Assembly (NCBI GenBank): GCA_030052745.1
Contig: JANBVO010000018.1
Coordinates: 496,001 to 560,000 of the forward strand
Direction: 5' to 3'
Length of the DNA stretch: 64,000 bases
Source of the DNA: Pleurostoma richardsiae
Lineage: Eukaryota > Ascomycota > Sordariomycetes > Calosphaeriales > Pleurostomataceae
Below are positions 56,216 to 64,000 of this stretch, piece after piece; position 1 is the first letter of the stretch, and each line of letters begins with the position of its first letter. The notes below the pieces were generated by a model. The model was not told where the DNA came from. It saw only the letters and a program-made list of their open reading frames with translations, and searched no databases. The position numbers were made by a program, and so were the translations under genes.

Positions 56216-57031
56216 CGAGTTTTACCACGGTCAGGCACGTCAAGCAGCCCATTTCCGCCTGCAGGAAGCCAGTCTGAGGCCTGAGCGTGTGCGCACCACT
56301 CGACCCTTCCTGCTGCGCCCTCCAACTGCTCCCAACTGCTCCCTCACTGCCTCTTCTAACCGTCTGGAACTGTCTCATCCAACTGCTCAACCGCTAACGG
56401 GCGCCTCCTCATACAGCTCCATCGGCATCGCCCTCTGCTAGAGACATCTCTTTAATGGTCAATTTTTTTCTGCTCCTACTGAAGATACGAAAATCATCTA
56501 TAATCGCTAGTGCCTCCTCGCGCGGTCAAGCTCCAGCGGCGCCATTCCTCCAGAAGTACCGAAGTACGCATTAACTTAACACGTCCGCCGCGGCCTAGCC
56601 AGCAGGTCTCTTCCCATCCGACCGCTACCCGCCGGCCGCACACCAAGACCCTACCAAACGACCTTCTCCCTCCCTTTGGTGCAATAAGAATAGCACATCC
56701 GCCCTCCCACAACCCTTTTGCCACCTTTCTTCCTCCCCTCGTCCCTTCTCCGCTCCCACTTGCTCCCATATCATCATCTCATCGCGAGAGAGCGAGAAGA
56801 AGGAGTCAAAAACATAAACAAACATTCAGTGTCGACTCTTGCTCCCAAGACTCGACGGTAATTGCGTGGACTAGCAGGATTTCCTCCCACGCACCAATAC
56901 GTTTTACGGCAGATCGTAAGAGAAGCTCTGGTCAGCTCTAGCTCCGTTGGGGTGTTCAATTTGATCCTTGAGCTCTCGTCTCACCACGTCAACTGCTGCC
57001 TCTCGATCATCCTTCCATCATCCTCTGCACA

Positions 57032-58517
57032 ATGGCTGCCATTGCTCGCCAACCTTTCGCACCCCTTGACGGGGCTCGATTGCAGAACCTGACTAGCTTG
57101 AAGAACAGACAGAATGGTAGGTCTGGCTTACACCACGTCGTCGAAACACGAGCACAATCGTCCAGAATGCCCACATTTGAAGTTCCCATACCCTGTGTCC
57201 CCACTAGATCTTAAATCGTGCCACGCAAGATTCGATTACTCTTCCACAACACAACCTATCTCATCATCGCCCATCTCAGCCCCAATCCTCAGACCCTGTG
57301 CTAAACGTCCTGCAGCGATAGCTTCCCCGGCTCCCGTCAAGCGGAAGGCTGCTGACTTGGTCGATCTGGACGACTCCGAGAACGTCGACCCAGTCCTCTT
57401 CTCTAAGCGATCCAAAGGCACCGACAGCTTCGGGAAGGACTCATCCAAGGCTTCCTTCGTCCTCACCAAGGCGACTTCCATCCCATCCTTTCCCAGCAAG
57501 GATGCGCTCTCCTCCCTCACGAGTCCAGTCAAGACCACCACCTCCTTCCCGCATCCTCGAGCCATCCTTAATCCCAGGTCTCCGGCCGGCAAGCTCAACA
57601 CGAACATAGCCAAGTCCTCGCCTCTGTCTGCCCCGGCTGGACGCTCACCTACACGTGGAAGCAGGCGTATCGGCATCCTCTCCAAAACCCGCCGGCGCAC
57701 CGCCTCGCCCTTCACACGCGTCGACCCGCCCACGTTCAATCTCTCTCCCGCGCCGTTCTCCCTAAATGCCGCTCTCAAGGGCACCGTCGCTAGTTATGCC
57801 TCGCCCAGGGCGTCGGTCTCATCCTCCGTAGCTGCCAATCCCCTACCGGACCTGGATGAGTCGGATCTGAAGTCCTCCTGGTTCTTCGACATCCACGAGG
57901 ACACCCCGGAGCAGGAGATGACCAATCTGCTGCAGCACAGCACCTGCACGCTGGACATCAGCTCCGATGAGGAGAGCGAGCTGCGGGCCCGCCGCGAGCG
58001 TGCCGAGGGCCGCGACAAGGAGAACATCCCGCCCGTTGACGATATCTCCCAGACGAGTTCCAGGGCCGTGCGCGGCTGTGTTGCCAGCATGGAGTACGAG
58101 AAGCAGCGCGACCCTCTGGGTGATCTCAACGTCGAGGAGTTCTACGCGGAGGGGTGCGACAGCTCAACCGTCATCATCATCCCTGCTGATGAGGAGGACG
58201 GTCTGCCGCAGCAGCACGAGGAGCAGCCACCAGCACCCCTTGAGAGCGAGCCCGCAGTGCCATCTGCAGTACACTCTGCGCCCGAACCCGCGCTAGAGCA
58301 GCTACCCGTCAGCACTAGCCTCGATGCCGACGTAGACGCGCTGATGGGCTGCACCGAGAGCCCCAAGAAGGCGGCGGTGCTTGAGCCCATGGAGGGAACG
58401 GGCGAGACGTTCGACCTGTGGGAGAGCGGCAGCGCGAGGGACGAGGATGACGGCGCGCCGACGCCGGTACCCGCGAGTCCGTGCAGCGACACGACGGAGA
58501 TATTGGGCGAGTGCTGA
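57032..58517 (+). CDS. Disordered KEN-box protein, possible APC/C substrate
   Basis: The exons 57032-57116 and 57280-58517 encode 440 residues. The 163-nt intron (GTAGGT donor, ATCTCAG acceptor) was chosen because this acceptor alone restores the frame. The N-terminus, AIARQPFAPLDGARLQNLTS, looks conserved. The body is Ser/Pro/Lys-rich and disordered, with possible CDK sites (SPVK, SPTR, TASPF), a basic patch (KTRRRTASP) and an acidic C-terminal third. GRDKENIPPVD gives a KEN box at residues 275-277, the degron read by Cdh1-APC/C. A WFFDIHEDTPEQEMTNLLQH block around 235 looks like a folded or partner-binding element. The layout resembles securin-type regulators, but orthology is inference. 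The gene precedes thymidylate kinase on the same strand. Confidence 0.62.
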
Positions 58518-59233
58518 GGCGTGGTGTGTTGAGACCGGGGTGTGGAGTTGGTTTCGTGCCGCGGTTTCTGGGTCGATGCTTGTTCTGTCGTAATCTGCTC
58601 GGGTTGCGGACGGGGTTTACTGATAAAATCGGGGCGTTTCTGTGGCGTTCTTGCTGAATTAGGAGTTTCGGGGTATATCCTGTTGGGCTGTTTGTTTGTT
58701 TGGCCTTGGCTGTCTGCTTGGCTTCGATGGCCACCTGTGCGAGTTCTTGTTGGATCAGCTAGTTCTAGCACGCCTGCATTTAGCCCTGAGAATCTGTTGC
58801 TGAATTGATCGTTTCGGATTCATAGAGAACTCTATCAAGTGTGAAGACCGAGCGGTCCTAGGTACACCATCCACCTCGCGGCTATCGTGAAGGATGGCAG
58901 CATCCACTGTAGACGGTCTGTCATACTAATCCTAATCACCCAACAGGCGCAATGAACCGCCAGCTGACAGACTCCATCTCTCTTTCATCCATCTACCACC
59001 ATCAGTTGCAAGGGCCAGCTACCACCTGTCAATCTGCACCAGGTCTCACCGGCATGGTGGATATCACGTGACCCGCCTCCACACTATCCGCGGGGCAGCG
59101 TGCAGGTCACCTACCACATCAGGTCACCCCATCCACATGCCGGTTCGGCAGTAACCTCGCACCCTTGGCCAATTCCCATCCATCCGGTCCATAATTCACA
59201 AGAGAGCGTGCAGCTCTCTCCAGTGACGGGCAC
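58518..59233. other. Intergenic region
   Basis: 3' flank of the KEN-box gene and promoter of thymidylate kinase. It contains a TCACGTGA palindrome at 59064-59071. No gene is supported. Confidence 0.6.
59064..59071. promoter_or_regulatory. TCACGTGA E-box palindrome
   Basis: A perfect TCACGTGA lies 163 bp upstream of the thymidylate kinase start. It is the binding word of Cbf1/bHLH factors. Function is inferred from the motif only. Confidence 0.35.
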
Positions 59234-60452
59234 ATGGCCTCCATCAACGACCTCGCGACGGCCGCCACGGCCGCCATCGCAACCACCGCCTCGGCCCTCG
59301 CTCCCGAGGTCCCCGCTGCTGCCGTGGACGTCGGGGGGCCGTCCGCGGGGCAGGGTGACGACGGGGCGGCAGCAGCAGTACAGGCCGGGGAGGCGCCGAC
59401 GCCGCAGCTGCCGGGGCCGGTGGTGCGCGGCGCGCTGATCGCGCTGGAGGGGCTGGACCGCAGCGGGAAGACGACGCAGGTGAAGTTGCTGGAGCAGAGG
59501 TTTGTGGAGGCCGGGAAGAAGGTCAAGGTCATGCGGTTTCCGGGTGGGTTTCTCCAGTCTCTCTAATGTTGTGGTCTTATGCGGCTTGTTATTATGCTTT
59601 CCTAGATGAGATCTGAAGGCAGACAAAGAGGCGACTTGTTGTCATCCGCTGAACGCGGAGGTATCTTCAGAGGAGAGGCCAGGCATCTCAACTTAATTGG
59701 CTTTTGGGGAAGATGATGAGGGTTGGCAAGTGCCAACAGGATGACCTGATGAGACCTGAGGGAGTCCTGGCGCAGGTCTGAGGTCGCCATCTTGGTACTT
59801 GCCCATATATCCCTTCGACATCCATCGTTGTCACCATGCCGCCGCTATCTCTCAGGTCTTAATGGCTGATCACCTACCCCCAGATCGAACATCGCCAATC
59901 GGTCAGATGATCGACTCCTACCTCAAGTCGCAGCTCCCCATGGATGACCACGCCATCCACCTGCTCTTCACCGCCAACCGGTGGGAGGCCGCGCGGACCA
60001 TCACCTCCCTGCTCGCCTCCGGGACCACCGTCCTCCTCGACCGCTACTACCAGAGCGGCATGGTCTACTCCGCGGCCAAGCGGAACCCCTCCCTGACCCT
60101 GTCCTGGGCCCGCGCCCCCGAGGTCGGCCTGCCCCGCCCGGACATGGTGCTGTTCCTCGACCTCGACGAGGCGCAGGCCAAGACGCGCGGCGGCTGGGGC
60201 GGCGAGGTGTATGAGCGGGCGGAGACGCAGCGGCGGGTCAGGGAGCTGTTTTGGGGGCTGAGTATGGGGAGGGTGGGAGACGCCGAGGCGGAGGCGGACG
60301 TCAAGTTCAGGCAGGAGGAGGAGGACCTGCAAGTGGTCGATGCGAGTCCGTCGGTGGAGGAGGTGGCGGAGGAGATCTGGAAATTGGTGAAGCCGCGGGT
60401 GGAGGCGGTCGAGAAGGGAGAGGTGGGGACCACGGTCAGGGTGGTCTCTTAG
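59234..60452 (+). CDS. CDC8: Thymidylate kinase (dTMP kinase)
   Basis: The exons 59234-59543 and 59884-60452 encode 292 residues. The enzyme phosphorylates dTMP to dTDP with ATP and is essential for DNA synthesis. The P-loop is GLDRSGKT at residues 73-80; RFP then DRTSPIGQMIDSYL across the intron forms the dTMP-binding DR(Y/T) region, followed by DHAIHLLFTANRWE, LLDRYYQSGMVYSAAK, and DMVLFLDLDEAQAKTRGGWG of the lid. Compared with yeast Cdc8 (216 residues) there is an Ala-rich N-terminal extension of about 65 residues with no alternative Met before the kinase core. The intron is 340 nt, long for this window, but its GTGGGT donor and CCCCCAG acceptor give the exact family join. The reading frame is intact. 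Confidence 0.92.
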
Positions 60453-60940
60453 CTGGAGGCAGCCTTGCGTGACGAGGGCTTGTGGTGTGTATGAGTACAG
60501 GTGGATGTCGACTGTTGTGGGAGTACCTGATTCGTAACGACTGATATGAGCGGTAATGTACGATATTCGAAGCATCGACATGAGTACGATGCAGAGGGAA
60601 CTGATTCAACATGAGCAGAAAGCAAGACACAGTATATATTAGTGTCTATTGTCCATGTGTAGCTCTTGGTAAGATATGCAACCTAGAGAACCCAGACTTG
60701 TGATGCCGTACAATGCCAATGCGGTGTTGAGCCCACACGATCAAACGCCTCCATGTAGATAACCTCCAATCCGACAAATGACTGAGTGATGTTGAAGTCC
60801 GCGAGGACATGATGAATGTCCGTCCTTCATGCCAAGCGTTCTTGTTCCAAAACGCCCTTCTAATGCAAACATATAGGTTGAACAGAATGCTCCTGATGGT
60901 CATCAGGCCCGGCCCTACTGCATCCGGCTTCTCTATGTCC
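60453..60940. other. Intergenic region between convergent genes
   Basis: 3' flanks of thymidylate kinase and GTP cyclohydrolase I. No gene is seen. Confidence 0.65.
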
Positions 60941-62022
60941 TCATCGGCGGTTGACGCCAATGAGAGTCAGGAACTCATTCCTCGTTTTCTCCTTCCTCTC
61001 GAAGCAGCCCAGCACGCAGCTCGTGATAGTGCTGGAGCCAGTCTTCTCGACACCGCGCATAACCATACACAGGTGACTTGACTCCATGACCACGGCGACT
61101 CCCTGGGGCTTCAGTACTTCCATGATGGCGTTTGCAACCTCCTTTGTCAGACGCTCCTGGATCTGTAAGCGGCGGGCGAACATCTCGGCAATCCGAGGTA
61201 GCTTCGAGATCCCGATGACGGACTGGTTGGGGATGTAGGCAATGTGCATCTACGCAGATGCAGTGTCAGTTCCACCAAGTGTTATTTTGGTCTCATGAAT
61301 CGCCACATACCTTTCCGGTGAACGGCACCATATGGTGCTCGCACATGCTGAAGATCTCAATGTCTTTCACGATCACCATCTCATTATGCCCCTCCTCGAA
61401 TATGGCCCCATTGACTATGTCCCGCACGTTCTGCTGGTAGCCCTTTGTGAAGAATAGCATGGCCTTCGCATACCGCTCTGGTGTGGCTAGCAGACCCTCG
61501 CGGTCTGGGTCTTCGCCGACACATTCTAACAGCGTGCGGACCGCGCCGCACATCTTCTGCAGGCGCTCGGCCGCTTGCTCGGGGCTCTCTTCGAGACGTT
61601 CGCGGGTTCCTCGACCTGCAGAGTTTCTCATGTCAGACGATAGTCCATAGACAATTTGCTATGTCCGGGGCGGACGCAAGCATACTTGGCCGACTTAGCC
61701 CATCGAAGTCGATCACTGGACTCGGTGACCGCGTAATCTTGCCCTCGGTCTTCTTCGACTTCTTCTTCTTCGCAGGAATGTCCCTCGGGTCCCGAGCACC
61801 CTTGCTAAGGCTCTCCCTCCTCTCCGCCCTTGGGTGTTCCCCGTTGGGCCCGTGTGGGGGCCTGTGGTGCTTCCTCTTGTGCCGTTTTGTTGACGCCGAC
61901 GTCGAGTCGTCCCCGCTGTCTCGACCGGTCCGCTTCTTGCGGATCTCGCCATTCACAGAGTCATTGGCGCTCGAGACCTCGGAGTTCTTGGGCTCAGGTT
62001 CCGCGACGTTGAGTTCCACCAT
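60941..62022 (-). CDS. FOL2: GTP cyclohydrolase I
   Basis: The exons 62022-61686, 61615-61311 and 61249-60941 encode 316 residues. The enzyme converts GTP to 7,8-dihydroneopterin triphosphate, the first step of folate/pterin synthesis, as a cytosolic decamer. The zinc ligands are visible: Cys204 and His207 in [10 protein letters not shown], and Cys275 in [11 protein letters not shown]. Other signatures are [43 protein letters not shown] and [11 protein letters not shown]. About 110 residues precede the catalytic domain, including Lys/Arg-rich clusters ([17 protein letters not shown]) that could be a nuclear signal; this is longer than in yeast Fol2 (243 residues in total). The introns are GTATGC..GCAG and GTATGT..GTAG. 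Divergent from TAF11. Confidence 0.93.
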
Positions 62023-62505
62023 CTTGACAGCCCAATTGACGGTTCGGGGAAGACAATCATGGAGTAACGGGGAAGGCTAACAAGCAGGGGAGAGATTTTG
62101 CACCCCTCCGCTCGACGGATTTGATCGAGTCACACTGGGAGCTAAAGTTGTTAGCAAGGATCAGTCCTCTTCCGCCGCAAAATTCAAAGGTCCCCTCGAG
62201 TTGCTTATCTTATCGCCCGGACCCGCTTGACGTCAATTTAGCGCCAAGAAAACAAGATAAGGTTGTGGCGCAGGTGCGTTAAGGCTGGTGCTGTGGCTGG
62301 GCTTCTTTGCTCTCTCCTTGGTGCTCTTTAGACTGATCTCTTGATCTCAACATCTAGCCATCTCGCCTTCAGTTCCATCTGCGACTGCTCTCAAACCTCA
62401 TTCGACCCATTCTTTCAAAGCACTTTACCGAAACACAACTTGGAACTATTTCAACCCGCAGCCTTCTTTCCTGGAACACGCTCAAAGGCTCTCGCCAGCG
62501 GCAAA
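62023..62505. promoter_or_regulatory. Bidirectional promoter FOL2/TAF11 with a CRE
   Basis: A 483-bp gap lies between two divergent housekeeping genes. A perfect CRE, TGACGTCA, sits at 62228-62235, near the middle. Both genes probably share it. The leader of TAF11 is C/T-rich. Confidence 0.5.
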
Positions 62506-63614
62506 ATGGCGTCGCCGCCGTACTCCTACTCCCCCTCCGCCCTCTCTCCGCCCTACCCGTCGCACTCGCAACTTCCATCCCTCAATACGAGCATGACGTC
62601 CAAGAAGCGCTCCATCACCGGCGATGCCCTAACGCCATCGATCAAGCGCCGGAAGGCGAGCACCATGTCCATCACGTCAACCAGCTCCGCGCATCCCCTC
62701 CGCCAGACTTCCTTCCCGCCCGACGATTCGCCCTTCGGCGCTCGCAGCCCCTCCATCGACTTCGACAACGCCAGCCTAGTGAGCGGCAGCGCCGTCTCCA
62801 GCGCTGTAGGGCAGCCTCCACGCAAGAAGAGAGGACGCAAGTCCAAGGCGGAAAAGGCACGCGAGCAGACACCTTCCGTCGCACCGACTGCTATCAGCGG
62901 GGTGAGCGGCGCCGGCAGCGGGGCTGGACGGGACAAGAATAATGCTGCGGCTGAGGGCGCGGACGACGAGGATGAGCAGGTTGAAATGGGCGTCACTAAG
63001 AATGAACGCACCAAAGAGGAAAGAGAGGAGGAGCGGCGGCTGCGGTTCATGCTACTGTCGCAAATGGACAAGGATCAGCACGAGCGGTATGAGGTCTGGC
63101 ACGCCGCGAAGTTCAGCGACGCGGTCATCAAGCGAGTGAGTACACACATTGTCCTAGGCAACGGAGCGAGGTTCGTAGGTGGAGCTGACAGAACTCGCAG
63201 GTGGTCAACGCAACAGTATCACAGTCCGTGCCCAATAACATCGCGCATGCCGTCAAGTCTGCTGCGAAGGTCTTCATTGGTGACCTCCTAGAGCAGGCAC
63301 GCCGCGTCCAGGTGGAGTGGGTGGCCAAGACCGGAGAGAAGCAGAGCGACGTCCCCCCTCCGGAGTGGCCTTACGACGAGGATGAGCACTGGCCTGGCGG
63401 AGAGAACGGCGCAAAAGTTGGGAATCCCAAGGTGAAGCCTACGGAGCCACCACGTGGGCCTTTGCGGCCCGATCATCTGCGGGAGGCATGGCGGCGGTAC
63501 AACACCGGTGTGGAAGGAGGATCGGTGGGCCGTCTTGGCCTGTGGCATGTGCAGCAGCAGAGCGGGGTGGAGAGATTCGCCGTGAGGGCAGGTGGTCGAC
63601 GGTTGTTCAAGTGA
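62506..63614 (+). CDS. TAF11: TFIID subunit 11 (TAF11, histone-fold)
   Basis: The exons 62506-63135 and 63201-63614 encode 347 residues; ATG 62506 (MASPPYSYSPSALSP) follows GGCAAA and begins the protein, while an upstream in-frame ATG would only add leader sequence. The N-terminal 170 residues are disordered and basic (KKRSITGD, RKKRGRKSKAEKA). The TAFII28 histone fold spans the intron: RLRFMLLSQMDKDQHERYE, FSDAVIKR, then VVNATVSQSVPNNIAHAVKS and AAKVFIGDLLEQARRVQVEW. TAF11 pairs with TAF13 inside TFIID at RNA polymerase II promoters. The C-terminal extension contains LRPDHLREAWRRYN, typical of fungal TAF11. The intron has a GTGAGT donor and a CTCGCAG acceptor. Confidence 0.93.
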
Positions 63615-64000
63615 TCGGATAGAGATATCTGTCATCCAAAGAAATCACTGCGTCATGACACTTGAAGGTGGATTTAGGCGAGGGATGCTACAGCATAGCT
63701 TCCGTCTGCTTTCGGCTATGATTGCTTGATTAGTTGAACTGCAGGCGTTGAGGAAAACGGGTCCGGTCCATGACATAGAATCAGGCCTAGCTTCAATTCA
63801 CGGAGCAATCCTAATCAATGCTGTTTTCGCCTAGGTATGCCCGCAGATTCTGAGTCCCATTGCTTTCGAGCTGGCCGTCTTCTCCCACTACCCTCAATGC
63901 TTCCAGAATCCGTCATGTTCTGTTACTCTGCTAAATCTTGGTCGCTGCCCGTGTCTTCCCCTCGCGGAAATTAATCTATCACTAACTAGCCTCCTTTGGC
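63615..64000. other. 3' flank of TAF11 to window end
   Basis: No coding or RNA gene is recognised. Confidence 0.6.

Larger units (their letters stand above)
53687..57031. other. Intergenic region, about 3.3 kb
   Basis: No gene could be supported. The region holds small tandem repeats (55023-55044, 55407-55433 and 55808-55832), several CT-rich tracts (55790-56120 and 56690-56760) that look like promoter or leader of the KEN-box protein, and ACGCGT words at 55000 and 56210. A 183-codon minus-strand frame (55315-55866) is Arg/Pro-rich and judged non-coding. Confidence 0.5.

Overview
The window looks like nuclear DNA of a filamentous ascomycete (Pezizomycotina, probably Sordariomycetes). Introns are short (about 50-100 nt) with GT..AG ends and CTRAY-type branch points. 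Several families are typical of the group: CipC, an 'ipa'-type protein, Zn2Cys6 regulators, CTL/PNS1, fungal amidases, NCS1 permeases, SIT-type MFS carriers and BBE-like oxidases. Sordariomycete-style CCTACCTA/CCTAGGTA words occur between genes. No virus-like element, LTR element, rRNA, tRNA or CRISPR array was recognised. Most genes are spliced, so exon coordinates were joined by hand from reading frame, splice signals and family knowledge.

Left part (1-25.5 kb): the 3' end of cysteinyl-tRNA synthetase; a CipC-like stress protein; a gene-poor 5.7 kb stretch holding only a spliced C2H2 zinc-finger gene (6.5-7.0 kb); a REI1-like zinc-finger protein; a 720-residue 'ipa'-like protein; a six-exon amidase; a secreted, probably GPI-anchored TIM-barrel-like protein; a disordered stress-type protein; PNS1; a mitochondrial-looking hemerythrin protein; and a 72-residue small protein.

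Middle accessory part (26-54 kb): a type II membrane glycosyltransferase-like protein; a BBE-like FAD oxidase broken by two nonsense codons at Trp positions; a two-exon Zn2Cys6 regulator; a secreted amidohydrolase; a protein with a signal peptide and a C-terminal KDEL; a decayed gene of unknown type; a SANT/Myb-like protein; an NCS1 permease divergent from a second amidase across a GATA-rich promoter; a sugar-type MFS carrier with a GC-AG intron; a siderophore-type MFS carrier with one in-frame stop; a convergent pair of small secreted cysteine-rich paralogues with a six-cysteine CFEM-like pattern; and a GT1 glycosyltransferase that lacks its sugar-nucleotide-binding half. This block looks like a niche-related uptake, catabolism and secretion region, with several genes decaying by single C:G to T:A nonsense changes.

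Right part (57-64 kb): conserved housekeeping genes: a KEN-box protein, thymidylate kinase (CDC8), GTP cyclohydrolase I (FOL2) and TAF11. FOL2 and TAF11 share a divergent promoter containing a perfect cAMP-response element.
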